Assembly: GCA_964411125.1 (NCBI GenBank)
Contig: CAYPJU010000006.1
Coordinates: 77,689-141,688, forward strand
DNA: 64,000 nucleotides
Source: JBFIHF01 sp964411125
GTDB taxonomy: Bacteria; Myxococcota_A; Bradymonadia; Bradymonadales; Bradymonadaceae
Reading direction: 5' to 3'
Position numbers and translations under genes: made by a program. This document shows, one piece after another, positions 53,302 to 62,319 of the stretch. Position 1 is the first letter of the stretch; each line of letters starts with the position of its first letter. The notes below the pieces were generated by a model that was not told where the DNA came from, ran no database searches, and saw only the letters and a program-made list of their open reading frames with translations.

Positions 53302-54483
53302 TCATCCTTTCAGGAAAGAAAAGAGTCCCTTCTTCGTACCGGTCGGTGTCGGTTCCGTTTCGCCAACGGGCTTGGCGGCCACAATCTTCCCGGCAATTTC
53401 CAAAAACGCCTTCGAAGAGTCCGCTTTCGGGTCGGCGAGCACGATCGGCTTGCCGCTGTCGCCCCCCTCACGGATCTTTTGATCGATCGGGATCTCGCCC
53501 AGGTATTCGGTCTCGAGTCGCTCGGCTTCCTTCTGCACCGTCCCCTCCCCGAAGATGTAGGAGACGTCGCCCGAGGGAGAGACGAACTTCGACATGTTCT
53601 CCACGAAGCCGAGGACGTCGATGTTGAGTGTCTTGAACATCTGCAGCCCTCGAGCGGCGTCGATCAACGCGAGCTCGGAGGGGGTCGACACGATGACCGC
53701 CCCGTCGACCGGTACGGTCTGCGCGAGCGCGAGCTGCGCGTCGCCGGTGCCCGGCGGCATGTCGACGATGAGGTAATCGAGGCCGCTCCAGTCGACGTCC
53801 CGAAGGAACTGGCGAATGATCCCCGTCACGATAGGGCCTCGCCAGATCACGGGGGTGTCCTCTTCCATCAGGAAGCCGAGAGACATCAATCGCAGCCCGG
53901 CGACCTCGAGCGGCATGATCTGTCGCTCCTGGACTTTCGGTCGTTCCATCACGCCGAGCAGAGTCGGCAGCGACGGTCCGTAGATGTCGACGTCGAGCAG
54001 ACCGACGCGGTGGCCCAGCTCTTTGAGAGCGAGGGCCAGATTGACAGCAACCGTCGACTTTCCGACACCGCCTTTGCCCGACGCCACCGCGATGACGCGC
54101 CCCACGCCTTCGACGGGCGCCGATGCAGGGATCGACTGGCCACCCGCCGCCGGCGCGGGCTTTGCCTGGGCCGCCGGTTTCGGGGCTGCCGCGGCCGGCG
54201 CGGGGTTGGACTGGTTTGCGATCGCCTCGGGGCTCATCGACTTGACCTTGACCTCTCGAACGCCCCCGATCCCTTCGACGGCATCGTAGATCGCGTCTTC
54301 GATGGCGAACCGTTCTTCGCGGTCTCGCCCCTTTTCGATCAGTAGAACGATGTCGACGACACCTCCGCCGACGTTCACCTCTTCGACCATGTGTGCGTCG
54401 ACGAGGTTCTGGCCCTTCTGGGTATCCATCACCCCTTCCAGCGCGGCGATGACTTCGCCCTTGATCGAAAAATCGTCTTTCAT
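53302..54483 (-). CDS. mrp: Mrp/ApbC-type P-loop ATPase lacking cysteines
   Basis: A 393-residue protein with an N-terminal DUF59/MIP18-like domain (1-80), an Ala/Pro linker, and a P-loop ATPase core (~125-360): VASGKGGVGKSTVAVNLA (deviant Walker A), DVDIYGPSLPTLLG, VIWRGPIV, DYLIVDMPPGTGD, GFVENMSKF. Mrp proteins assemble or carry Fe-S clusters, usually through a CxxC just after the VENMS motif; here the sequence is SKFVSPSGDVSYIFGEG, and no cysteine occurs anywhere in the protein. The ATG at 54483 overlaps the fur stop (ATGA). Confidence 0.9.
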   Translation of the reverse strand: MKDDFSIKGEVIAALEGVMDTQKGQNLVDAHMVEEVNVGGGVVDIVLLIEKGRDREERFAIEDAIYDAVEGIGGVREVKVKSMSPEAIANQSNPAPAAAAPKPAAQAKPAPAAGGQSIPASAPVEGVGRVIAVASGKGGVGKSTVAVNLALALKELGHRVGLLDVDIYGPSLPTLLGVMERPKVQERQIMPLEVAGLRLMSLGFLMEEDTPVIWRGPIVTGIIRQFLRDVDWSGLDYLIVDMPPGTGDAQLALAQTVPVDGAVIVSTPSELALIDAARGLQMFKTLNIDVLGFVENMSKFVSPSGDVSYIFGEGTVQKEAERLETEYLGEIPIDQKIREGGDSGKPIVLADPKADSSKAFLEIAGKIVAAKPVGETEPTPTGTKKGLFSFLKG

Positions 54484-54959
54484 TGAGTATTCTCGGGTTT
54501 ATTCGGACAGTTCGTGATCTTGCACTCCGCGTAGATTTCGAGCTTCTTTCGGCGCAGTTGGTAGTTTCGCGATTTCGCGATCTTCTCCAGCAGCCGGGCG
54601 ACTTCTTCGTCGTTGAACTCGATGATCTTGCGACAGTCTACGCAGATCAGATGATCGTGATGAGGATCCTGGTCGTGGATCGGATCGTAGCGCGTGATCC
54701 CGTCACCGAAATCCTTCGGCAGGGCAAACCCCTGCTCCACCAACAACTTCAACGTTCGGTACACGGTCGCGTAACCGATCCGTGGGGCTTGCTCCCGCAC
54801 GACTTCCAGGAGTTCGTCGGCGCTGATGTGCTTGTCGAGCCGGAAGAAGGACTCCACGATCGTGTCGCGCTGTCGCGTCGACTTCAGCCCCGCGTCCTGA
54901 AGACGCGTGCGAAATTCGGTCATGATCTCGCTGATACGGTCGTCTTCTTCTTCGCTCAC
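54480..54959 (-). CDS. fur: Fur-family metal-responsive repressor
   Basis: A 159-residue regulator with the Fur winged helix (RTRLQDAGLKSTRQRDTIVESFF ... ISADELLEVV ... GYATVYRTLKLLVEQGF) and metal/dimer domain (DPHHDHLICVDCRKIIEF, CKITNCPN), giving two CxxC-type zinc sites and the HHDH site. The GTG at 54959 follows GGAG with good spacing; an ATG at 54923 would give a shorter form. It is coupled by ATGA to the downstream cysteine-free mrp gene, linking metal sensing with Fe-S handling. Confidence 0.85.
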   Translation of the reverse strand: MSEEEDDRISEIMTEFRTRLQDAGLKSTRQRDTIVESFFRLDKHISADELLEVVREQAPRIGYATVYRTLKLLVEQGFALPKDFGDGITRYDPIHDQDPHHDHLICVDCRKIIEFNDEEVARLLEKIAKSRNYQLRRKKLEIYAECKITNCPNKPENTQ

Positions 54960-55114
54960 CCGCGGCTCCAAAAATCGATGATTCGCGCGGCGCCACTGTA
55001 GTTCGTCCGAACCGCGCTGACAATGGGGCTGTGAGAGCCCCAACGGCGACGTACCGCAGCCTGCCGACCTCCCCCTCCCTCGGGTCGTCTCACCCTTGGC
55101 CCCCGACAGGTGGG

Positions 55115-55591
55115 TCAGGGCTTCCCTGTGATCTTCCCGTATGCCGCTCGCGCGTCGGCATCGAGCGCACCTTCGGCGTCCAAACAGCGCTGTTGGTTCG
55201 CGGTCGAATACGAAATCACCAGGCACTTCCGCATCGCTACCGGCAGCTTTCCACACTCCGCCAGGTAGGTGGCCTCGTCCGGCAGCTCGTACTCGGACTC
55301 GTCGTGGGAGTTCGCCTTCAGCGACTCTCGGATTCCTTCCACGAGCTTCACCGTCTCGATGTGCGCCGCCTTACACCACTCTTCGTCCCCGAGCGACGCG
55401 ACCCCCTCGGGGAGCACCTCGTCATCGTCGGCTGGCTTCGCCGCTGGCTCGACGCCGTCCTTCGGCGCGCTGATGCTCGGTTGGGCCGCGGTGCCCGGTT
55501 CCATCTCGGGCGTCGGCTTCTTCGAATCGCAGGCGGTACCGACGAGCACGACCGCGATGCAGGCTGGGATGATCGTCTTCATGGGGGTCAC
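55115..55591 (-). CDS. Lipoprotein, function unknown
   Basis: A 158-residue lipoprotein: MTPMKTIIPACIAVVLVGTAC, lipobox GTAC, Cys21. A Pro/Ala/Asp-rich linker precedes a helical C-terminal domain with four cysteines (EWCKAAH, LAECGKL, MRKCLVI, QQRCLDA). The GTG at 55591 overlaps the pfk stop (GTGA); ATG at 55582 is an alternative without a ribosome site. Family unknown. Confidence 0.6.
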   Translation of the reverse strand: MTPMKTIIPACIAVVLVGTACDSKKPTPEMEPGTAAQPSISAPKDGVEPAAKPADDDEVLPEGVASLGDEEWCKAAHIETVKLVEGIRESLKANSHDESEYELPDEATYLAECGKLPVAMRKCLVISYSTANQQRCLDAEGALDADARAAYGKITGKP

Positions 55592-56871
55592 AGTCCGTCC
55601 CTGATGTCGTCTTCGAATGCGTAGAGATCCGGCTCGTCCGCCACGAGGTCTCCGAAATAGGCCACGAACTCCTCCACCGTACAGTTCGCCGCCGCGGCGA
55701 GACGTTCGATGTCGTCGCGGTCGTCGAAGTCTTTGGCGGTCAGCCGCTGCATATACCGGCGCGCCACCACGTAGCTCTCCGAGTTCACGTCGACGTTGCG
55801 CACGATCGTCTTCCCCGTCTTCTTGTCCCGCATCTCGTGGAACGGCTTCGCACGCCGCCGTCCCCCTTCGATCATCACCATCGAGCCGCTCCCGCCGTCG
55901 ACGAGGAAACGTACCGCCGCGAACCCGAGGTCGCGGGTGTACTCGATGTCGAAGGGGACCGGAGCCGCGCAGCGCAGCTCGTAGCCCAACGTCACGTCAT
56001 TGAACCGCAACGGGAGTTCTCGGTTGGCGAGTCGCTCTTCGAGCTCCCCGCAGAGGACCTTGCCGAGGTTGACGTCCGCGAGGAGCAGATGTCCGAAGTT
56101 GTCGCGTCGAATGTGAGGAAACTTCGCCAGATCTTCGTGGGCAAGGCGTTCGATCACGCCTTCGGCGACCACCGCGACGCCCCAGTTTCGACCGTGGGCC
56201 AGGCCTTTGACCACCGCCCCTTCCAGCGAGCGGACGATTGTCTCCAGCCGCACGGTCTCGCCGAACTCTTCGGGGATGAGCGTGACGCTGGCGCCGGCCG
56301 CCTTGCCGATGCCCAGCGCGAGATGACCCGCCTGACGACCCATGCTGACCACGAGATACCAGCGGCTGCACGTGCGCGCGTCGTGCATCAGGTTCTTCAC
56401 CAGCTCGACCCCGACGTGTCGAGCGGTGGTGAAGCCGAACGTCGGGACCCCGGGAGGCAGCGGAAGGTCGTTGTCGATCGTCTTGGGGACGTGCACGGTG
56501 CGGAGCTTCCCGGCGGTGGCGTCGGCGATGACCGATGCACCGAATGCGGTGTCGTCCCCGCCGATCGTCAGCAGCATGTCGATCTCGTTGCGCTCGAGCG
56601 TCGCGACGACCCGCTCCAGGTTTTCGGGCTTCTTCGGGTTGGTGCGCGACATCCCCAGGACCGCGCCGCCTTCGAAATGGATCCAGCTCACGTCGTCGAG
56701 CCCCAACGGCCGCATGTCGTCTTCCACCAGCCCGCGGTATCCATCACGGACTCCGAAGACCTCCCATCCGACGTTGATCGCCTCGATCGTCGCTGCGCTG
56801 ATCACCGAGTTGATCCCGGGGGCAGGGCCACCACTCGCCAGGATCGCCAACCTTTTCTTTCGCTCGCTCAT
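55588..56871 (-). CDS. pfk: 6-phosphofructokinase, probably pyrophosphate-dependent
   Basis: Phosphorylates fructose 6-phosphate. The 427-residue protein has SGGPAPGINSVISA at the N terminus, LLTIGGDDTAFGA (Asp107 after GGD) and VHVPKTIDNDLPLPPG (Lys130, catalytic Asp133). Pyrophosphate-dependent enzymes have this extra Asp and the Lys in PKTIDND; ATP enzymes have GGDGS and G-T-IDND. So PPi is the likely phosphoryl donor, which makes the reaction reversible. Later motifs: VSMGRQAGHLALGIGKAAGA, AEGVIERL. GAGGCAGACG precedes the ATG. Confidence 0.88.
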   Translation of the reverse strand: MSERKKRLAILASGGPAPGINSVISAATIEAINVGWEVFGVRDGYRGLVEDDMRPLGLDDVSWIHFEGGAVLGMSRTNPKKPENLERVVATLERNEIDMLLTIGGDDTAFGASVIADATAGKLRTVHVPKTIDNDLPLPPGVPTFGFTTARHVGVELVKNLMHDARTCSRWYLVVSMGRQAGHLALGIGKAAGASVTLIPEEFGETVRLETIVRSLEGAVVKGLAHGRNWGVAVVAEGVIERLAHEDLAKFPHIRRDNFGHLLLADVNLGKVLCGELEERLANRELPLRFNDVTLGYELRCAAPVPFDIEYTRDLGFAAVRFLVDGGSGSMVMIEGGRRRAKPFHEMRDKKTGKTIVRNVDVNSESYVVARRYMQRLTAKDFDDRDDIERLAAAANCTVEEFVAYFGDLVADEPDLYAFEDDIRDGL

Positions 56872-57029
56872 CGTCTGCCTCGAAATCGGGACCGGGTGGA
56901 ACAATCTCGCGATCGCGCTGTCCGAACTTTCGTAGATCCATCGCGCGACGAGCCCGTTGTTACACGAAGCGAGGAGCCCACGCCAGATCGGCGAGGTTCG
57001 ACGAGCCTTTACCCACCGGAGACGAGACG

Positions 57030-57806
57030 ATGAAAAAGCCCTTTCGAGACGAGACGCCCTCTCAACTGCTCGCCGATATCTTCGACGACACGGAGCAAGC
57101 GGCGTCGCGCGAGCGGGAGGCTCGAACGGCGAGGATCGACTCGATGAGGGAGGCGAAGCAGGAGCGGGCCGAGACGGAACGCCAGCGACGCCTGGCGGAG
57201 CGGCAGGCGAAGCTCGAAGCGGAGCTCGAGCGTCAGCGACGACTGCAGGAAGCACGGGAGGCGAAGATGGCGGCACTGCGGGCCGACGAGCTGCGCTCCG
57301 AAGTGGAAGCCGACGAGATCGAGACGCGCTCACAGGAGATCAGCGTCGACCTGCTGGCGCCGCGAGTCGAAGCGAAGCTCTCCGCGCAGACCTCCGCACC
57401 TCCGACGCTCCTCGAAGTGCCCGAACCTCGTGCGAACCGCTCCTACGTCGCGATGGCGGTCGCCGCCGTGATGGCGATCGGCATCGGGGCGGTCGCGATC
57501 GCGGCCACGACGATCTACACGCCCGACCACAATACGTACGCGAAGGCGGTCTTCGCGCCGAAGACCTACTCGACCGCGATGACCGAGGTCGCCCTGACCG
57601 CCGTGCCCCGCGCCGAACCGGCGGCACCGACGCTGGCGGGTGCTTCCGCGGAGCGCCCGAAGCTCGTTCGCAAGCCCGTCGCAGACGCGCCGAAGCCCGA
57701 GGCGGAACGAACGCGTATCACGAGCAAACCGAGGCAGAACGAGGCGAACGAGGCGCTAGGTCGGTTCGGCGACCTCACCGGAGCCGATCCCTTCGCGCTC
57801 GACTGA
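57030..57806 (+). CDS. Coiled-coil single-span membrane protein, KAVFAPK family (copy 2)
   Basis: A 258-residue paralog of the gene at 52358. N-terminal SQLLADIFDDTEQAASRERE, a coiled coil rich in Arg/Glu/Ala (~25-105), a short linker, a transmembrane helix (138-162), the exported motif TYAKAVFAPKTYSTAM (169-184), a Pro/Ala segment, and the tail ITSKPRQNEANEALGRFGDL...DPFALD. Sequence identity outside the conserved motifs is low, so the duplication is old. GGAGACGAG precedes the ATG. Function unknown. Confidence 0.75.
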   Translation: MKKPFRDETPSQLLADIFDDTEQAASREREARTARIDSMREAKQERAETERQRRLAERQAKLEAELERQRRLQEAREAKMAALRADELRSEVEADEIETRSQEISVDLLAPRVEAKLSAQTSAPPTLLEVPEPRANRSYVAMAVAAVMAIGIGAVAIAATTIYTPDHNTYAKAVFAPKTYSTAMTEVALTAVPRAEPAAPTLAGASAERPKLVRKPVADAPKPEAERTRITSKPRQNEANEALGRFGDLTGADPFALD

Positions 57807-57928
57807 CGGAGCCGCTCCGCCCAAACCCTTGCCCGACGCCTCGTTGCAGCACGCGCAAAAGAAACGAGGTACGGAGCGCGTGTTGTGCTAAGATCCGCGC
57901 GTCTTGAGCGGTCTGGCAGTGGGTACCG

Positions 57929-59374
57929 TTGAGTCGATTTGGAAGACATTTCGTTCGCGTTCGCGAGATCAAAGCCTTCGAGCGGCGTCTGTTGGCGCTC
58001 TTCGTGGACCAGCCAGGTGCGCTCAACGAGCGAGACCAGGCAATGTATCGCTACGCGACGTCGCTGGCTCAGGCGAACCTGTTCCGCACTCCCGACGGTG
58101 ACGACGTCGAGCTCTCCGACGACGTAGACCGGCTTCGGCGATGGATGCTCGAGTCGGTGCTGCCGCTCGTCCCGGAAGACTCCGACGCGAAGATCGACAC
58201 GCTGCGGGAGATGGCGCCCGTCCTGGCACTCCGCCTCGACCAGGCGCGCTCGACCGTTCTGGAGCGCCACACCAACCACTTTGCGGCGGAACACCTCGAC
58301 GTCGAGATGCGCCAGAAACGCCTCGCCCTCGTCCTCGGTGGCGGCGGCGGATCGGGGCTGCTGCATCTGGGGACCTTCGCGATGCTCGAAGAGGAGCTCG
58401 CCGTCACACCCGACCTGATCGTCGGGAGTTCGATGGGGAGCATGATGGGCCTCCTCCGAGCTCTCAATCGGGACTACGACCCCGTCAAAACGGCCCTCGC
58501 TCTCCCCCGAAAGGTCGACTACAACGCGATTTTCCGCCCCTTCACGGGTTACAGTCGGTACGGGTTTCCGGGCGCCTTCCACCTCAACCTCCTCCGCGCC
58601 GCGCGAGAGATCTTCCAGGCGCTGATCGGGGAGGGAATGCCGCGATTCTCCGACCTCGCGATCCCGCTCGAGATCGTCGCCACGGGGGTCCGGACCGGAT
58701 TCCACATCGACGAAACGCCTTACGAAGAGGCTGCTCGGGACGCCAGTGACAACAGCCCGCTCGCCATCCGCCGGCGCCTGCGCCTCTTCTTCGCCGCGGT
58801 CCGCCAGTTGAGTAAGAATCCGCGTTTCCTGTCGCAGGTCGTCTTCGGCGCGGAGCCGGGCACCGAGCGGTTTCCGGTCATCGAGGCGGCCGGGTTCAGC
58901 TGCGCCGTTCCCGGCCTGCTGCACTACGACATCTTCCACGACGACCCGGATACGATCGGGCCGATGGACGACATCTTCGATCGACACAAGCTTCTTCGGC
59001 TCTGCGACGGCGGGGTCGTGAACAACGTCCCGTCGCAGGTCGCATGGGAGGCGGTGCAGGCCGGCAAGGTCGGCAGTCGCAACACGTACATCATGAGCTT
59101 CGATTGTTTCGCGCCGCTCAAGACGGGGCGCAACATGATCTTCATTCCGGTGCAGCAGATCGCGCGACCGGCGGTGCTGGCGAACCGCCCCTATTCGGAC
59201 TATCACAAGACCTTCAGGCGCTCCCCCAACCCGTTGCAGATCATCGTGAACAGCTATTCGAAGCTGAAGAAGATCATCGAGAACGCCCGCGACCAGTTGA
59301 ACGACGACGTACGCTACATGCGGAAGGCGCTCGAGCCTCTTCCCGAGTACGGCGTCTGGGACATCCCGCGATGA
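57929..59374 (+). CDS. Patatin-like phospholipase with N-terminal extension
   Basis: A 481-residue predicted lipid acyl hydrolase. The catalytic domain shows the oxyanion loop LVLGGGGGSGLLHLG (135-149), the nucleophile elbow GSSMG (Ser168), and the Asp of the dyad in LCDGGVVNNVP (Asp360). The N-terminal ~125 residues are an extra helical domain. The start is placed at TTG 57929, the only start codon shortly after an in-frame stop at 57905. Its stop overlaps the next gene by ATGA, tying it to a large FAD/Fe-S dehydrogenase. Confidence 0.85.
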   Translation: MSRFGRHFVRVREIKAFERRLLALFVDQPGALNERDQAMYRYATSLAQANLFRTPDGDDVELSDDVDRLRRWMLESVLPLVPEDSDAKIDTLREMAPVLALRLDQARSTVLERHTNHFAAEHLDVEMRQKRLALVLGGGGGSGLLHLGTFAMLEEELAVTPDLIVGSSMGSMMGLLRALNRDYDPVKTALALPRKVDYNAIFRPFTGYSRYGFPGAFHLNLLRAAREIFQALIGEGMPRFSDLAIPLEIVATGVRTGFHIDETPYEEAARDASDNSPLAIRRRLRLFFAAVRQLSKNPRFLSQVVFGAEPGTERFPVIEAAGFSCAVPGLLHYDIFHDDPDTIGPMDDIFDRHKLLRLCDGGVVNNVPSQVAWEAVQAGKVGSRNTYIMSFDCFAPLKTGRNMIFIPVQQIARPAVLANRPYSDYHKTFRRSPNPLQIIVNSYSKLKKIIENARDQLNDDVRYMRKALEPLPEYGVWDIPR

Positions 59375-62262
59375 GCCTCTCACCCGAACTCCTCGAATCG
59401 GGGCAAGTTCGCGCCGACGAGCTCCACCGCCGCCTCTACGCGCAGGACGCGTCGATGTACGCGGAGCTCCCGGCGGGCGTCGCCTTTCCGCGCAACACCG
59501 CCGAGGTGCAGGCGCTCGTGAGGATGTGCGCGGGCGCCGGCGTCCCGATCATCCCGCGAGCGGCCGGCACGTCACTCGCCGGGCAGTGCGTCGGCGAAGG
59601 GCTGGTCCTCGACATCGGGCGCCACATGAACCAGATCCTCGAGCTAAACGCCGAGGAGATGTGGGTGCGTGTCCAGCCGGGGGTCATCCTCGAAGATCTC
59701 AACCGGTTTCTCGCCCCGCACGGGCTCTTCTTCGGGCCTGACACCTCGACCGCGAACCGATGCATGATCGGCGGGATGGTCGGAAACAACTCCTGCGGCT
59801 CCCACTCGATTCTCTACGGCAACACGATGCAGTGGGTGCGGGAGCTGGAGGTCGTGCTGTCGGACGGCGCCGCATCCCGCGTCGGTGAGTGGGGGCCCGA
59901 AGCGCTGGCGTGGGAGTCGGAGCGCGACGACGTGATGGGCCGCGCCGTCAGTGAGCTCCTCGCGATCGTGGAGGAGCACGAGGAGCTGATCCACGAGCGC
60001 TATCCGCCGCGCGAAGTGATCCGTCGCAACACGGGGTACCCCCTTGACGACATCGCGCACCGCGAGCCATTCGGCGGCGCTGGCGCCTTCTCGCTCGCAC
60101 GTTTTCTCTGCGGGACCGAGGGGACCCTCGCGATCACGACGGAGATCACCCTCGGGCTCGTGAAAAAGCCCACCGCGCGGCTCGTCGTCTGCGCGCACTT
60201 CGACGACCTCATGGACGCGCTGCATTCGACCCTCATCGCCGTCGAGCACAACCCCGCCGCGGTGGAACTGATCGACCGTCGGATCCTGGAGCAGACGAAG
60301 TCGAACATCGAACAGGCGAAGAACCGGTTCTTCATCCAGGGAGATCCCGACGCGATCCTCGTGATCGAGTTCTACCGCGAAGACATGGATGCCTGCCGGG
60401 CCAGTGCGGCCGATGTGATCGAGGCGCTCCAGGCCGCCGGATTCGGCTACGCCTTCCCGGTCGTGGAGCCACCCGACGACAAGAGGGTGTGGGACCTCCG
60501 CAAGGCGGGGCTCGGTCTCTTGATGGGGATCCCCGGCGACAAGAAGGCAGTCTCGGTCATCGAAGACACCGCCGTGCCGCTGGGCGCCCTCCCCGACTAC
60601 GTGGCGGACATCATGAAGTTGATGGACCGCTACCAGACCGACACTGTCTACCACGCGCACGCGTCCGTTGGAGAGCTACACATCCGTCCGGAGCTCGATC
60701 TCAAGAGCCGCGAAGACGTCGTGAAACTTGCAGGGATCGCGCGCGACGTCGCGATCATCGTCCGCGACTACAACGGGTCGCTCTCCGGCGAGCACGGCGA
60801 CGGTCGCGTGCGCGCGCCCTACATCCCGGAATTCTACGGCCCCGACGTCTACGCCCTGCACCAACGGGTGAAGCGTGCTTTCGACCCGCTGAACCTCTTC
60901 AACCCGGGGAAAATCGTCGACGCCGAGCCGATCGACCACGACCTCCGTTTCGAGCCGGGGACGACCGTGCCCGAGGTCGACACCCACTTCGACTGGTCGT
61001 CGGATCTGGGGCTCGTCCGCGCGACGGAGAAGTGCAACGGGGCGGGCGCCTGCCGCAAACGCCCCGAAGCGGGCGGCACGATGTGCCCGAGCTACATGGC
61101 GACGCTGGACGAACGCGACACGACGCGTGGCCGTGCCAACGTCTTTCGGCAACTCCTGCTCGAAGAGCCCGAGACGGCGATGTCGAGCCACGTGCTCTAC
61201 GAGACGATGGACCTCTGTCTCTCGTGCAAGGGCTGCAAGCGGGAGTGCCCCGCCAACGTCGACCTCGCCCGCCTCAAGGCGGAGTTCACCCAGCACTACT
61301 GGGACGAACACGGTACTCCGCTGTCGGCTCTCTTCTTCGGGTACTATCGGTTCTTCAGTCGGCTCGCCGCGATCGCTCCCGGGCTCGCCAATTTCGTGAT
61401 GACCTTCGCCCTGACCCGCTGGATCATCGGCGCGACGATGGGGCTCGCCCCCCAACGCACCTTTCCCGCTTACGCGGCGCAGCCGTTTCGCAGGTGGTGG
61501 TCCTCCCGACGCGCTCCCGAAATCGACGGCCCTACGGTGTGGCTCTACGTCGATCCTTTCACGGAGTACACCGACCCCGACATCGCGGTCGCCGCCGTCG
61601 AAGTTCTCGAGGCGTGCGGGCGCAACGTCGCCCTCTTTGGCGTGGAGGACGACGGTCGGACGTTTCTTTCGAAAGGCCTCGTGCGCAAAGCGAAAGAGGT
61701 CGCCAACGACGAGCTCGAGAAGGTGCGTGCGGAGCTCGACAAACACCAGGATCGCGTCGTCGTGGGCCTCGAGCCGTCCGCCGTACTCACGTTCGCCGAC
61801 GAGTGGCTCGACCTCGCTTCCGACGCGTTGCGCCCGACCGCGAAGGACCTCGCCTCGCGAACGTTCCTGCTGGAGGACTACCTCGCGAAGGAGCACTCCA
61901 AGGGTCGTCTCGACGTTCCATGGACCGGCGAAGGCGCGGTGATGCTTCACGGCCACTGCCACCAGAAGGCGCTTGTCGGGACGACCGGCACCGAGACGAT
62001 CCTTGCGGCGGCAGGGTACGAGGTCGCCACGATCCCGAGCGGTTGTTGCGGGATGGCGGGTTCGTTCGGCTACGAAGCGAAGCACTACGACGTGTCGATG
62101 AAGATCGGGGAGCTCGTCCTCTTCCCCGCCGTCCGCGAGGCCGACGACGACGCACTTCTATGCGCTCCCGGGACCTCGTGCCGGCATCAGATCCACGACG
62201 GGACAGGCCGCACCGCCGTTCACCCGGCGATCTTGCTTCGAGACGCGCTCGAAGCCCGGTGA
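59371..62262 (+). CDS. FAD-linked oxidase/Fe-S dehydrogenase (D-lactate/glycolate dehydrogenase-like)
   Basis: A 963-residue membrane-associated 2-hydroxyacid dehydrogenase. N-terminal FAD-binding domain (PRAAGTSLAGQCVGEGLVLDI, PDTSTANRCMIGGMVGNNSCGSHSI), FAD-oxidase C-terminal domain (~300-530), a region of iron-sulfur motifs (CNGAGACRKRPEAGGTMCPSY, CLSCKGCKRECPANV), and a C-terminal CCG domain (HGHCHQKALVG, SGCCGMAGSFGYEAKHY, LCAPGTSCRHQI). One chain thus holds what glycolate or lactate oxidase complexes spread over several subunits. The first Fe-S motif differs from the usual CxxCxxCxxxCP. It is coupled to the patatin gene (ATGA). Confidence 0.9.
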   Translation: MSLSPELLESGQVRADELHRRLYAQDASMYAELPAGVAFPRNTAEVQALVRMCAGAGVPIIPRAAGTSLAGQCVGEGLVLDIGRHMNQILELNAEEMWVRVQPGVILEDLNRFLAPHGLFFGPDTSTANRCMIGGMVGNNSCGSHSILYGNTMQWVRELEVVLSDGAASRVGEWGPEALAWESERDDVMGRAVSELLAIVEEHEELIHERYPPREVIRRNTGYPLDDIAHREPFGGAGAFSLARFLCGTEGTLAITTEITLGLVKKPTARLVVCAHFDDLMDALHSTLIAVEHNPAAVELIDRRILEQTKSNIEQAKNRFFIQGDPDAILVIEFYREDMDACRASAADVIEALQAAGFGYAFPVVEPPDDKRVWDLRKAGLGLLMGIPGDKKAVSVIEDTAVPLGALPDYVADIMKLMDRYQTDTVYHAHASVGELHIRPELDLKSREDVVKLAGIARDVAIIVRDYNGSLSGEHGDGRVRAPYIPEFYGPDVYALHQRVKRAFDPLNLFNPGKIVDAEPIDHDLRFEPGTTVPEVDTHFDWSSDLGLVRATEKCNGAGACRKRPEAGGTMCPSYMATLDERDTTRGRANVFRQLLLEEPETAMSSHVLYETMDLCLSCKGCKRECPANVDLARLKAEFTQHYWDEHGTPLSALFFGYYRFFSRLAAIAPGLANFVMTFALTRWIIGATMGLAPQRTFPAYAAQPFRRWWSSRRAPEIDGPTVWLYVDPFTEYTDPDIAVAAVEVLEACGRNVALFGVEDDGRTFLSKGLVRKAKEVANDELEKVRAELDKHQDRVVVGLEPSAVLTFADEWLDLASDALRPTAKDLASRTFLLEDYLAKEHSKGRLDVPWTGEGAVMLHGHCHQKALVGTTGTETILAAAGYEVATIPSGCCGMAGSFGYEAKHYDVSMKIGELVLFPAVREADDDALLCAPGTSCRHQIHDGTGRTAVHPAILLRDALEAR

Positions 62263-62268
62263 GCCCCC

Positions 62269-62297
62269 CAAAAAAAAAGCCGACCCGAAGGCCGGCT
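62269..62297 (-). terminator. Terminator of the rpsF-rplI operon
   Basis: Stem 62278-62285 with 62290-62297 (one G-T pair), loop CGAA/TTCG, followed on the minus strand by nine T (62270-62278). It serves the minus-strand ribosomal genes and lies at the end of the convergent oxidase gene. Confidence 0.88.
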
Positions 62298-62319
62298 CGA
62301 TTCGTGACCCTGGGCGGGC

